Of a stretch of DNA of 64,000 nucleotides, positions 23,605 through 36,800 are shown one piece after another. Position 1 is the first letter of the stretch; every line of letters starts with the position of its first letter. The DNA comes from Chinchilla lanigera (taxonomy: Eukaryota > Chordata > Mammalia > Rodentia > Chinchillidae), in the NCBI RefSeq assembly GCF_000276665.1, contig NW_004955460.1, positions 5,348,334 through 5,412,333 on the forward strand, in the 5' to 3' direction. The position numbers and the translations under genes were made by a program. The notes beneath the pieces are model-generated. The model did not search any database. It was not told where the DNA came from and saw nothing but the letters and a program-made list of their open reading frames with translations.

Positions 23605-25189
23605 CTGTGCAGTGGGAAGAAAAAGGGAAATGAGGGTTTCATTCTATGGTTGTCACAAGCTGCTGCATTATAATATACACGTGTCATTTTAAATGAAAGC
23701 CTATCTGTTTAAACCTCAATAGATTTAAGTTAATCTTAATATGTTACTTATTTCTTGTAGGAGGAAAACTTTTAACATATTATCATTTGTACTAACTTGG
23801 CAAAATGGGTTTCACTTACATACTACTGAAAATACTCAATTAATATGAATGATTATTTTTTTTCTTCCTCTGCCTCTTTGCTGACACAAAGCTTGTATTT
23901 TTAAGTCCAGATGATGACCTTTGGTACAACAGATTTAATCACTGTACTGAGGGCCGTGAGGGCTCCCAAAAGGGAAAGCAGAGCCAGATGTTCGCCCTCT
24001 CTGGCTGTGGCCAGGGCCCACCCACCAGCCATTCTCCATCAGGTCTCATAAGCCCCATATCACCCCTACACTTCCAGTCACCCCACAGTCATACCACTCT
24101 AGAAATCTCCCCTTACAACCCATCCACGAGAAAATACTACTTCTCATCTATTAGATACACTTTCCTCAGTAACAGTTAGAAAATAAAATTAATGTAAGTA
24201 CCTGGGAATGTAAGAAAGGCTAAATAAGTACATTTCCATGAAATATCTTACCGTCCCTGTAAAATTATGATCATGTATGGTATACAACAGCACGGAAAAT
24301 ACATTTGCACTAAAGCAAAGTAAATATGTAACAAATAAAAAAAAAATCTTTGCATAGAAGATCACATTTGACAAAATTAAAAAAGCAAATATGTATGTGC
24401 AACAAGAAAGCATAAAATAATCACATGCCTTTTACATATTTTTGTGAATGTTACAAAATGTTTGCAATGAACATACAATGACTTAGTAATTTTAAATTCC
24501 AGTTTTAAAAGCAGGGTATAAGTAATATAGACAGGAAAGACAAAGAGACATCAAATTATACTAGAAGGAAAAAGCTAAATTTTGAACTCCAGTATTGATG
24601 AATACTTTGAAGGATAGGGGAGTTTTAAATTTTGCTCCTTCTGCCTTTTCATAAAAGCAAATATGATTTTTCAGATCAGCGAAAGGCAAACAGAGAAGAG
24701 GGGAGTGAGGATGGATCAGTTCACACCTGAAGGAGCAGCCAACCTCTGCTGCTGTTTCCACCTGCCTGATGCAGCTAAGAACATCCACCTGGGTTAGTGC
24801 CCCGAGCAACTGGGGACACGTGAAGACTGGTCAGAGTTTAAGACTGTGCCCCACATATTAATCTCACAAATGTGACATAGCTGAAGTGAAACTGGGGGTA
24901 AAAGAAATAGATAAAAGTAGAATGGCTGGACTGCTCAGTTTCCCAGCCACTGAACTGCCCCACACAATGGAAATGCAGGGTGGTTTAGCTGTTTATATTA
25001 TTTGAAAGGGTATAAGGAAGATGATCAGGCCAACCCTTCCTTTTTTAGGCTCACTGAACACCTGTGGGGCCATAAGCATGAACACCAAGAAGTGTGTCTT
25101 GTGATTACCTGGGAATGCTAAATAAAGCTACACCTTCAACTAAAACGTAACTATATATATTGTCTAAGTAGTTTAAAAGGACCTCTGGC

Positions 25190-26450
25190 TGTGGTCTAGC
25201 AAGGTGGTGAACAGGTCAATGTAACTTCTCCATGAGAAGCACCTCTACCAGTTGGCAAAGTAAACAAAACTAAGCATTCCAATGCACATAATAACTGGAC
25301 ACATCTTTAAGTTTGAGAAAAACGTCTAAATTTAGGAAATAATAGGGCTACTGCGGCCCAAGTTGCTTCTCTTCCTTTCACACCACTGAACACCCAGCTC
25401 AGTGCAGAAGACTACCGTGAGGTCCAGCAACAAAGGTCCTAGCTGAAGGAAGCTCCTTCTGCTTGAAGCTAGAGCCACACTCTTGGGCAGGTGCTCTGCT
25501 GGCCTAAGGTATTCATAGCTACAGCAAGCAAATGCCTGGCTGCAGCCATTCTCCCATGCAGCGAGCGAGAGACCTAAGAGAGTTCCAGCCAGTCTAATAT
25601 CCTGAGCTGTAAGCAGACACAGAGATCATATGAAAGGTCTCAGCAGAAAGTAGAAGCTCCAGAAGACTCAAAAATAACCTAATCCTGAAATGTGTCAACC
25701 AACCCAGGTACACATTCATTTGGCAAAGGACAGAAATCTTAACCCAGGGATTTGAGTGTGGTCTCTGTTCAGGACTGGGCTACCACTAAGCTCTGTAGCA
25801 CATGGGACTTCTGGGAAACATTTTGTTTAAAAAGCAAGACTTAAAGAACAAAAAAAATGTAACACACAATGAGAAGTAGCCATATTAGTTGAGGAATATA
25901 CTTTCATAGGCGATGTATTAAACCAGCAAATAGCAACCTCTTAAGAAGATATCAGAAATTAGAGTTGCTATAATATACTTTCCAACAAAATACTTCTTGA
26001 CAGAAAACCTAAAACATATATGGAATCAGAAAACTGTGATCATACTAAGGGTGAAAAAATAAACCACCTCTGAATGCCTCCAAATACTCTATTTACCAAG
26101 GAAAAATGTCAAAGGAGCTGTTACAAATATATTCCAAAAACTATAGAGAATCAATTTAAAAACTAAAGGAAAATATGACACAAACAAACACAAACATAGA
26201 GATTCAAAAGCTCTGTGTTCATACTGTGGAAAAAGTATCCAAATATACAACGGAACAAGCTATTAATATGTGCTAAACATTAACCTTTAACCAAAAGAAG
26301 CTGAATACAAAAAAATTAACACAAAATGTCCAGAAAAATGTACATTTATAAAGATAGAAAGCAGATTAACTATGGAGAGTTATTTTAAACATACTTGTAG
26401 TTGACTAACTCTGGTAACCAGCGATTAATTCTCAAAATTTTAAACAAAAG
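25190..26450 (+). mobile_element. Degenerate L1/HAL1-like sequence
   Basis: A-rich, with stretches such as CAATTTAAAAACTAAAGGAAAATATGACA that resemble the ORF1 part of old LINE-1 or HAL1 elements. No frame is open. Confidence 0.35.
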
Positions 26451-27578
26451 GGGGAAAAAACCTGTGCTTAAATCTATTGTCTGTAAAGGGTGATCACATA
26501 ATTACTCATCTCATCAAACAATAATCCCATAAATAACAGAAATAAATAAGCCCAGCACAGGCAGACTAGCAGGCACAGTCGCTCTGGTGGGGTACTGAAC
26601 TGGGACACTAATGCCTTTATCCAGACTTGCTTGCAAGAGCTGATATTACATGGTCTAGCTCTTCCTCAGTGTCAGCCAGTCGCTCCCTGAGGTAGGCCAG
26701 GAATGCCCCGTCCTTGCCTCACACTGGGTTCCCGTTCGCTTTCTGACCACACGCAAGAGTGTCACTCCAGTCATCTGGAAGGGCTGTGCTTCCTCCTGCT
26801 GCCCATTTCACACACAGGTTTACAGGGCACCAGATTCAGCCTACAAACAAATATCTTTACAGCCTTTACAGGGCATATGGTACACCTACTAATATGTGCT
26901 CATTTCTTAATTTCTCAGAGGCAAACACTGAGGGGAAAATGCCAAAATTTTTATTTATTTATTTAATCCATTCTCTCTTTCCAGGTAACCCTTCAGTAGT
27001 TTTAAATCCACTGTGCGCAAGTTGTACATGACACTGGGGAAACAAGCAGAGATAAGCAGGCTATGCCTGGCAGATGTCCTCATGTCCACATGGTCAGACA
27101 GGGCTGGATCAGGCCAACAGCAGCTTACAACTCCACCTACCACAGACTGGCATTTAGCTGGCATAATGAGAAATGTATGCTCTACAGGAGAGTCCTCTGG
27201 TCTAGACACATGAATCTAGCAATAATTTTCAAGTTTTAATTCTTGTTGAAACTGAACATTCAAATGTGTAAACATAGTATAACAGAGTGTCCCTCTGAGA
27301 ATCCTTTTCTGCCCACTACTACTAATCTGCATTTGTCTTAGGCAAAGCAGCCACCCAGTGGAACACTAGGAAAGTGTATCTGGTTCTGTTGAGCTCCCAA
27401 CCAAATGAGATGGAGATGCCTCAGAGGACCACTAGGTGGTGGCAAACATCAGGCAGAAGCCAAGGGATCAGGAGGGAGAAAGCTTGATGGGGAAAGCTCC
27501 TCTGGGTGAAATTCCTCATGTTATATTAGGCTGCTGACCTGAGCTTCTAATGAAGAATACTATTTATTACCAAGAAAC

Positions 27579-27674
27579 TGTATTATTGATAGAAAATAAA
27601 TAACAATACTTTTTGTATTATTGTACAAAATACTTTTGTATTATTGATAGAAAATAAATAAACAATACTTTTTG
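27579..27674. repeat. Pair of 37-38 base direct repeats
   Basis: TGTATTATTGATAGAAAATA and the following bases up to ACTTTTTG occur at 27579-27615 and again at 27637-27674, differing by one inserted A. Confidence 0.95.
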
Positions 27675-27701
27675 ACTTTTCTAAGAAAAAGTCAAAAAGT
27701 A
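27666..27701. repeat. Perfect 15-bp inverted repeat
   Basis: TACTTTTTGACTTTT (27666-27680), a 6-base loop CTAAGA, then AAAAGTCAAAAAGTA (27687-27701). It overlaps the end of the second direct repeat. Confidence 0.95.
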
Positions 27702-27839
27702 TGAGCTAAATTATGAACTTTCTTTTTAAAGAATGAGTGCTATGACATTTGAATGAAGTAAGAGCAAAAAGGTTAGTATATCACCTAATTTCTACTGTCT
27801 GAGAAACAAATTTTCTGGTAATCCACACCTGTACTCCAC

Positions 27840-29050
27840 GTGGCCTGTGGTTTTACATTTTAGGTTCCACAGTAATGTTCAAGATATGAGCTTCCAGGGA
27901 GTGCTGGCCTTTGGGCCAGCCCCTAGCCATGCAGGTGCCCTGGAGGCGGGCCGCCGTCACCCGGGAAGCTGTGCAGCAGCACACGCCGGCTCTCATATTG
28001 ACCGCTGCCTCGTGGTTGAGAACTATCATGGCACAGAGAAGCAATGACACAACTGGCCTGCCACACGCCAGCCGCAGAGGCCTGCCCGGGGATGTGCGTG
28101 AATCATCCTGACATGGAGAAACCCCTGGGAATACATGCCACCCAACGGGTCACTCTTGCCCCTGCCGTTGAGAACCAGAAAGGTCCAGAGTCAGCAGAGG
28201 AACAGCTGCTGAACAAAGACTCAGAGAACACGAGAATACAGACTACACCCGAAGACTCAGAGGTCTAGTTGACTAGGGTCACAAGAGCCATTTGGAAGCT
28301 GGAAACCAGCAGGACCTTGCACAATACCTGGGGAGACCCCCTGGAAGCCATTGTTCCCCTGACAGTACAGGCTGCAGTGGAGGAGGGTGTGGAGCTCCAG
28401 AGAGGTCTGCATTGAGATGTCTGCTGCCTGTGCTGACGATTGGGGAGAGGACACTAAGTGGCTGCAGGGTCCCAATGCGCTGGGAGGCTGGAGAGAAAAA
28501 GCTATAAAAAATGGCTTTCGGCCCAGATGGCTCACTTGAGATGTTAGTATGAACTGCTTCCTCAGTATTTTACAGCCGTGACAAGGTGGAGGCCAAGGAG
28601 AGAAAACAGACACTGAGAAAAAGCAGCTGCTTTTGCTGCAGCACTAAGAGAACGTACCCTAAGTCTGATTCTTGGGGTCCTAAGAAGAACTTGATGACTA
28701 CATTCATCTGCTACCACTGTTAAAAGCCAGGCCACCTCAACAGGAACTGCCCTAAGAAGGCTCCTGAGCCATGCCCTGAATGCAAAGGTGACCACTGGAG
28801 ATCGCTCTGCCCTCTGAAGCGGAGGCCCCAGAGCTCAGACTCATCCTACCAGTTAGAACAACAGGAATGAGGGGACCCGGGGCATACTCTGCCTTCTCCC
28901 TCTGGCCAGACTGTCATCTCCATGGAGGAGCCCCAGGTAATCATGACTATAGAGGAAACAGAAAACAGCCTGTTGCTAGACAGGTGCAAGTCTGTTGGTC
29001 CTTCTTTTCGATCCTGGCCTTCCTTCCAGCCATCACACTTCAGTGAAAGG
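27840..29050 (+). pseudogene. Endogenous retrovirus remnant: gag nucleocapsid and start of protease
   Basis: One plus-strand frame holds two retroviral zinc knuckles: C28709-C28718-H28733-C28748 (Cx2Cx4Hx4C) and C28772-C28781-H28793-C28808 (Cx2Cx3Hx4C). A TAA lies inside the first knuckle (28721-28723). After a short linker, the frame near 28920-28980 resembles the start of a retroviral aspartic protease (E-P-x-V-x-x-T-[IV]-x), but the active-site triplet is gone. The upstream part (from about 27840, GC-rich) is probably gag but is full of stops and frameshifts. Two knuckles and the protease start suggest a class I (gammaretrovirus-like) element of the HERV-H/F type; class II is possible. It is dead; no pol or env follows. 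Confidence 0.65.
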
Positions 29051-29089
29051 AGTCACTGGTGAGGAGGTAATATGCTATTTTTCACAACT

Positions 29090-29605
29090 CTTAGGCTGTA
29101 ATGACTTGTTAGATCTTTCTTGCATATCTCTGTCTTCCTGAGAAACCACTTTGAAGATATGACCATGTATTACAGCAGCCATTGATATTTTCCTACTAAT
29201 CTGTCCATAACTCTGTAATGTCTGTATTGTTCCCATGCTATTTTGTAAATGGATGTATGTTTATTACTATGTGTTGCATACAACAACCATTGAGAATAGC
29301 CAATGATTATTCAATTGGTCACTCATGTATAGCTCTATTCATTTTCTTTAGAAACCATTTTGAAGATACCAAAGTAGAGTACAACAACCATTGATAATCT
29401 CCTACCACTTTTGTCTGTAACTCACTATTACTTGTTTATTTGTTTTCCTCAGAAACTATGTTGTAGATAACAATATGTAAAACACCAACCATTGCTAATT
29501 TCCTACCACTTTGTCTATAATTCAATAAGCCCCCTTATTACTATGTTATCCTTCTTTTACTCTTTAAAATAATAATTAAAAAAAAAGATATGAGCTTCTT
29601 CAAAC
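29090..29605 (+). mobile_element. L1 3' UTR with about three tandem units
   Basis: Three diverged units repeat the pattern GAAAC.A.TTTGAAGATA..., ACAACAACCATTGATAAT and CCTACCACTTTTGTCTGTAA. The same unit occurs once in the minus-strand L1 near 38405-38480 and, weaker, in the L1 3' UTR at 37725-37800, so this is an L1 3' end. It ends in AATAATAATTAAAAAAAAAG, a probable poly(A) tail. Confidence 0.65.
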
Positions 29606-29799
29606 TCCTCTAGCACACTGATATTGTACAGTGTTGTGCCTTCCACTATTCACCGGGCTCTTTCTGGCTGGATTCTGTTTTACGACAGTGTATGTTTAGG
29701 TCTAATCATCAGAATATAGTGACATAGTCTCTAACCCAAGGTGACACTCCAGTGGTAGAAACAGACCAAGTCACTGCTGAAGGCAATGCAGGCAGCATG

Positions 29800-30420
29800 A
29801 GATGCCAGCACTGTGGAAAAGGTCCCCAAGTATCAAACCCCCCTGCAGAGGGTGTCAGTCTAACCCATTTGGCAATATGGCACAGGATACAAAATAAAGA
29901 GAAAGTTTTGCAGTTGAGGAACACTGGGGTCACGAATGCTCTCTGTGGAACAAAAGGCCAGGAGTCCAAAACCTCATGGCTTTTATTAGTGTCAATCAGG
30001 GAGGTGGGTGGGGGTCTCAGCAGAATACAAGGGAAGAGAAACTTTGCAGGCACTGGCTGTAAGGAGAAACCACACAGAGATTCTCCAATCAGCAATATAA
30101 TAGATAGCTCGACGTATGCAAGGCTGGCACCTGTACTGCCAGCACGGTATAATTCTGAGTCCCATGGCCTCAACTGAGATGTTACCTCATGTCTTAGCCC
30201 TGGAATCTCACAGGCTCTTGCTCAAGTTCCCATGGGGGAACGGAGGATGGATGGACATATTCTCACCCTCGTGTTGCAATGAGACAGGCTGGCTTCTCAG
30301 CCAGACTCGATCACATTCTTTTAGCCAATTAAGGGAACATCTGTTTCAGTACAGCCAGCTCTGCACATGTCAGTGAACAGGGTTGAAGTAATGGCAGGGA
30401 AAGATCCAGGCAAGGGGCTT
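29800..30420 (-). mobile_element. LTR-like sequence (uncertain)
   Basis: The minus strand contains AATAAAAGCC followed 95-100 bases later by TCTCTTTATTTTGTATCC, an arrangement seen in retroviral LTRs. I did not find clear TG...CA ends or duplicated flanks. The open frames here look like chance. Confidence 0.3.
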
Positions 30421-31351
30421 TGTTTCTCAGGAGAGTGCAGCTTGGCAGTCTCCCACACCCAAGACCATGCAAGCATGGCCTAACCAAGACAGCCAGAGGG
30501 AAGAGTGAGCATGAAAGGTGTGGGGGAGAAGCCTCTGGAACACAGTACTGGAGACGTGATGTTCAGAACAGAAACAGCCAAATGCAAAGCAGCTGAAGGC
30601 TTTGCGGCACAGCATTTTCAGAAAAACCAGTAACACAAGAGGGCAGCCATGAGGAGGTGAGCCACTGGGTAAGGGGTCACAGAGGCACGTTCCACCAGGC
30701 AAAGGGTCTATTTATTTCTGAGTCCTTTATGCCACAGGAGGCTTTTGGCTGGGGGAATGACATGATCAGTTCTGCATTTTCATAAATACTGACAAAGGCT
30801 GTGAGACCCCAGCAGCTGTGATTGGGACTCTCGCACTAGAGCCGAGGTCCAACCTGAGCTCCACCAGAGCCCATGTGAGATGCTGGGTGACTGTTCTTGT
30901 TCTCTCTTCCTCGGTCTCTGCAGGTCCACACTGCAAACCTCACAATAAAGTTCATAAAGACACACTGCAATGTTTTCATGAGCCTGACTTTACACTGGAT
31001 GGCACTCAGTAGTGGCATTCGCCTTTATTTTGATCACAACTGTAAAGACACTAAAGACATGCATGAAGGAGGACGTGTGCCTTACAAAGTGGTAAGAATG
31101 ATGAGAGGACAAATGCAATGGAAGTGAAGGGAAACATTCTGAGAGGAACTAATGGCAGTGTGTCTTTTACTTTAATAAATTTTAATTTAAGCACTTAAGA
31201 ATGATCTACTTTGTTTACCTACTGTATCTTCATATCCCAGTATATGAAATGGTTGCTAAGTGTATTGAGAAACAGAGGGGAGAGGGACAGGGAGAATGTA
31301 TACAGGTTTTGAAGGACGGACAAAATCACAAATGGTAATCACAATGTTTAC

Positions 31352-31447
31352 CTGCTTCAGATTCAGGAGGGGAATAAAACTGACCATCTGACAGACCCGC
31401 AGGTATGAGGGCTGCCCTCTCTGATGCATCCTGAACAATTAGGAGTC
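31352..31447 (-). CDS. STARD3NL: STARD3NL exon with FFAT-type motif
   Basis: The 96-base exon completes an Arg codon, codes RLLIVQDASERAALIPAGLS then DGQFYSPPESEA (residues 185-216), and ends with the first base of a Gly codon before GTAAAC. The FYSPPES core (208-214) is the phospho-FFAT motif that lets STARD3NL bind VAP-A/B and MOSPD2 on the endoplasmic reticulum and so tether late endosomes to it. It is kept exactly. Acceptor CTTTCAG precedes 31447. Codon phases match both neighbours. Confidence 0.95.
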
Positions 31448-33438
31448 CTGAAAGAGAAGAAATACAAACGCTGCATGTAACTCAGTTCCTACTATATTGC
31501 CAGTAAGTTTAAGTATTATAACATGGTATTATTATTAGCTTAAAGAAAGTCTTAGGAAAAAAAGTAGACCAAAAATCTTTCAAGGGAAAAATAACAGGTT
31601 CCATCAATAATCTACGATGATAACATAGTAGTTTAAAACTTGCTGCAGTCGGCGGTGGCAAGATGGCGTAGTGGAGAGATGCAGCGGTGGAGGGGAACAG
31701 CAGATGTACGCACTGGCTGCCATGGGGGACCGCGCAAGCTGTGGGTGAGCGAAGAGGGCTCAGCTGCCCCTTGCAAGAGAGCGATTGCTGAGAACCATTC
31801 TGGAGAGGGACAATAGAACTGGGAACTAAGAGCGGCTGACAGCTCCATCTAGTGGCTTCAAACTGGACTCAGGCCCCCAGAATGCACGCAGACGGCTGCA
31901 AGCCACCAGAGGGTGCCAGTTCACTGGCTTTTTGATATAAATCAGTACAAGCTGCTGTCTAAATAGGTTGTTTACAAGCCACAGCAGAGACAAACCTGGA
32001 AGTGGACTTTTTGTTGCTGTGGTTGTTGTCGGTTTTTTTGGTTTGTTCGTCTATTTGTTTTTGCTTTCCTCTCTCCCCTCGTTTTTTTTTTGCCCCCCTT
32101 TGGAAGTTTTCCTTTTTTTCTTTTTCCCTCTGTATTTCTCCTTCATGGTTTGAACCTGTGTTTGTAAGAGTGAACATGGTGTCCAGCCTCCTTGTCATTG
32201 TGGTTCTGTTCAGTTCTTTTTAGCTTTTCCTCCTCTTCTCCCAATCTTTTGCACCAGCTTCCCCATGTTAGTGTGACACCCCTTTGTTCCCCAGCCTTCT
32301 AATCTCTTCCTCCTCTTCCACTTCTCAATTTTCTCCCTAACCCATTTTAAATTTTAACCCCTGAGGGAAAAATCGACTTACTAAGGACCTATATACTGCA
32401 CACAATTTTCTGGTTTGTTTTAGATTATGTTATATAACCACAAATGTATCTCCTATGGTTAAAGGTGGCAAATTATCGATTACTTTAGCTTGTAATTTTC
32501 TAGGCGGTATTTTACATTACTATTATTGGTACTACTATAGCCAAAAGTGACGTAATTGTTCTAAACAGCTGTCACAAACATCACCCCAAGAAAAAAACAG
32601 AAAACAAAATGAGGAGACACCTAAACAAGATGCAACCCCAAGCATTACCAAAGGTAAACCCAGGAAGCAATGAGGTGGGTCAATCCGAAAACCATTCCCA
32701 CCTGGCCCTCTCTGAAGTGGTAACAACAAAGCAATTTAATGAGGCTCTAGAAAGAAAATAAAATCAGAAATATTCTCTCAGATAACTGCAGAGATGGTGT
32801 CCACAATGAAAACCACGTTTAATGATTCTAGAGCAGATACAGACAAGAAAATAGATAAGCTGAAAAAAATTAGGAAACCATGAATGCTCAGCATAGGAGA
32901 GAAATGGAATCCATAAGGCAGATTCAAGCAGATATCCAAGAGAATAAAAAGCCTACTGAAAGTATTTGCAGCAGGTTAAATGAATGTGGGGACAGACTAT
33001 CAGATATAGAAGACAGGCCTGCAGCTAGTGACCAGAAAAGAAAGATTTCTTAAAAATAGCAAGAAACTATGAGAAATCAATACAACAGCTGCTAGATGAG
33101 ACAAAGAAGAATAATTTAACTGGAGTCAATGAAAAAACAGGAGATAGCACAAATGATATTAAAAACTGTTCACAAATGTCATGACAGAAAACTTCCCTGG
33201 TAGAGAAAAAGAATTCACAATACAGTAAGTGAAGCATATAGAACCCCCATGAGCCATGACCAAAAACCATCTACACCCAGGCATATCATAGTCAAGATTC
33301 CAAAAATTCAGCACAAGAATAGAATATTAAAAGCGATAAGAGAAACAAATCACCTATAAAGGAAAGCCCATCAGAATCACAGCTGATTTCTCAGCACAAA
33401 CCCTGAAGTCAAGGAGGGCTTAGAGTGAAGTATTTCAA

Positions 33439-33864
33439 GTGCTAAAGGAAAACAACTTTCAAACCAGACTGATGTACCCTGCAAAATTATCTTTTAAAAC
33501 TGATGGAGAAATAATATACTTCCATGACAAAGAACAACTGAGGAAATTCATGACCACCAAACCAGCACTCCAAAAGATTTTAAAGGACATTCTAAGAGAA
33601 CACAAGGACTACAAACCCTATAAACCCCAACAGAAGGAATTCACCAGGCAGGGTAAACAAGTAAACAGAAGGAGGGGACAAAAAAGAGAGTCAGTAATAG
33701 GAAATAACATGAAAAGGATAAATCAACACATATCAGTTGTAACTATCAATGTCAATGGCCTCAATTCACCAATCAAGAGACACAGATTGGCAGAATGGAT
33801 CAAGAAACATGATCCAACAATATGCTGCATACCAGAAACACATTTAATTAAAAAAAATTCATAG
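33439..33864 (+). pseudogene. L1 ORF1 end fused in frame to ORF2 start
   Basis: One 141-codon frame runs from the ORF1 RNA-binding C-terminal domain (LKENNFQTRLMYPAKLSFKT) through KQVNRRRGQKRES into the ORF2 endonuclease start (MKRINQHISVVTINVNGLNS). Normally the two L1 frames are separated by stop codons and differ in frame; here the ORF1 stop is missing. It ends at TAG 33862-33864 after PETHLIKK. Confidence 0.8.
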
Positions 33865-36800
33865 GCTAAAACTTAAAGGATGGAAAACAATACTACATGT
33901 GACAGGAACACAGAAAAAAGCAGGGGTAGCTATTCTATTTGCAGACAAAGTGAATTTTAAGCCAAGAAAAATTAAAAGAGATAAAGATCACTATATCCTT
34001 GTATAAAATCATAGATATATATGCAACAAATACCAGTGCACTGGCTATATAAAACAAATATTAACAAGCATGAAGAATCAAATAAACACTAATACAATTA
34101 TATTGGAGGATTTCAATACCCTACTGTAACAAAAAAACAGATAAACTAGACAAAAAAAAAAAAAATCAGCAATGAAAGAAATGAACCAAACTTTTGAACA
34201 AATGGACTTAGGGGATGTATAGAGTGTTCCACCCTACAACATCTGAATACACATTCTTCTCAGCTGTACATGGGACATTCTCCAAAATACACCACATACT
34301 AACCCATAGAACATATTTAAGTAAATGCAAAGGAATTGAAATTATCCAGTGCATATTATCAGACCATAGTGCAATGAAACTGGAAATCAATGGCAAAAGA
34401 AAGTACAAGAACTTCAAAAAAACATGGAAATTAAATAGCACCCTCCTGAGCAACCAAGGGGTCACAGATGAAATGAAAGAAGCAATTAGACATTTTATAC
34501 AATTAAATGACAATAAATATACAACATACCAGAACATATGGGATACAATGAAAGCAACTGTAACAGGTAAATTTATAGCAGTGAATACCTACATCCAGAA
34601 AATAAAGCAAGCACAAATGAACAACTTAATGCTGAACCTCAGTTCTCTAGAAAAAGAACAAAGTCAAAAGCGCATATGAGGGAATAAATTATAAAGATCA
34701 GAGCAGAAATCAACGAATTGGAGAATAAAAAAGTACAAAGAATCAATGAATCACAGAGTTGGTTCTTCAAAAGGTTAAATAAAATTGACAAACCCTAAGC
34801 CAATCTTATCAAAAAAGGAAAGACTCAAGTCCAAGCAAATAGGAATGAAAAAGGTGAAGTCACAATGGACCCTTCAGAAATCTAGTCATTCACCTATACT
34901 TACTTTGAAAACTTATATTCTAATAAGATGGAAAACACAGAAGAAATGGACAGACTCTTAGATACATATAGATTACTTAAATCAAGAAGATATAAAAAAA
35001 ACCTAAATAAAACAATATTGATGAAGTCGAAGATATAATTAAAAACCTACCAACACAGAAAGCTCAGGCCCTAACAGATTCACTGTTCAGTTCTACAAGA
35101 AATTTAGAGGAGACTTAATACCAATACTGCTCAAACTCTTTAGTGAAATTGAAAGGAAAGCAATACTCCCAAATTCATTCCTGGAAGCAAGCATTACCCT
35201 CATACCAAAACCAAAGAAGGACCCACCAAGAAAGAGAACTACAGGCCTATCTCCCTAATGAACACAGATGCAAAAATCCTCAATAAGATACTGGCAAACA
35301 GAATGCAGCATATCATCAAGAAGATTATACAAGACCAAGTGGGATCCATACCATGGATACAGGGATGGTTCAACATACATAAATCAATAAATGTAACACA
35401 CCATATAAATAGAGCCAAGGACAAAAATCATATGATTACCTCAATAGATACAGAAAAAGATTTTGAGAAAGTCCAGCATCCATTTATGTTAAAAATCCTA
35501 CAGAAAATGAGAATGGATGGTCTTTATCTCAATCTGGTAAAAGCCATCTGTGAACAATAGCCAACATCATACAAATGGGCAAAAACTGAAACTTTTCACT
35601 CTAAAATCAGGAACAAGACAAGTACGTCCACTATCTCCATTCCTATTCAACACAGTCCTGGAAAGTTTAGCCAGAGCAATTAAAGAAGAGAAAGAATTAA
35701 AAGGAATAATAATAGGAAAGGAAAATGTAAAATTATCACCATTTGCCAATGACATGATACTCTACATAGAAAATCCCAAAAACTCCACTAAAAAACTGCT
35801 AGATTTAATAAATAAATTCAGTGGTATGGCTGGATACAAAGTCAACACTCAAAGATCAACAGCCTTCATATACACAAATAACTCACTGAGAAATTAGGGA
35901 AATGCCTTTCACAATAGCATCCAAAAAAATGAAATACCTAGGAATCAATCTAACAAAGGATGTAAAAGACCTTTATGTTGAAAACTAGAGTACTCTGAAA
36001 ATGGAGACTGAAGCAGGTATCAGTAAATAGAAAGACATCCCTTGCTCATGGGTAGGAAGAACCAATACAGTAAAAATGGCCATACTTTCAAAAGTGTTAT
36101 GCAGATTTAATGCAATTCCAATCAAAATTCCAACAGCATTTCTCACAGAGTTAGAAAAAACAATCCTAAAATTCATTTGGAACCAGAAGAGACCTAGAAT
36201 AGCAAAGGCAATTCTGGGCAACAAGGCAAGGCAGGGGGCATCACAATCTTTGACTTTAAATTATACTATAAAGCTACTGTGATAAAACCACTGTGGTACT
36301 GGCGAAAAAAACAGACCCAAAGATTAATGGAACAGACTAGAAGATACAGAAACAACTCCAGACATATTCAACCACTTTATATTTGACAAAGGGGTCAAAC
36401 ACATACATTGGAAGAAAAATAGCTTCTTTAATAAATGGTGCTGGAAAAACTGACTCTGCACATGTCAAAAACTGAAACTGGACCCACACCTTTCACCATG
36501 CACTAAACTAAATTTGAAATGGATCAACGATCTAAATATTAAGACAGAAACACTAAATCTGCTGGAAGATAGATTAGGTATAACTCTTGAAGACACTGGA
36601 GTAGGCAAAGACTTTATGAATACAACCCTGATTGCACAGGAAGTATCACAAACAATCAATACTTGGGATCTCACCTTATTAAAAAGCTTTTGCAAAGAGA
36701 AACCACTAACAGAGTGAAGAGACAGCCCACAATGTGAGAAAAAATGTTTGCTGGATGTTCCTCAGACAAAGGTTTACTATCGAGAACATAAAAAGAACTC

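Larger units (their letters stand above)
23605..31351 (-). other. STARD3NL last intron
   Basis: 7.7 kb intron. Holds a degenerate A-rich L1/HAL1-like stretch (about 25200-26450), a hairpin with direct repeats (27579-27701), an endogenous retrovirus remnant (27.84-29.05 kb), an L1 3' UTR (29.09-29.60 kb) and an LTR-like stretch (29.8-30.42 kb). No other gene seen. Confidence 0.7.

Noticed and set aside
29709..30177. Overlapping 154- and 141-codon frames on opposite strands
   Set aside because: No recognisable protein on either strand; the stretch looks like a noncoding LTR-like repeat.
31959..32223. Frames encoding FFF/SSS-rich peptides
   Set aside because: They lie in the T-rich 5' UTR of the L1 and reflect base composition.
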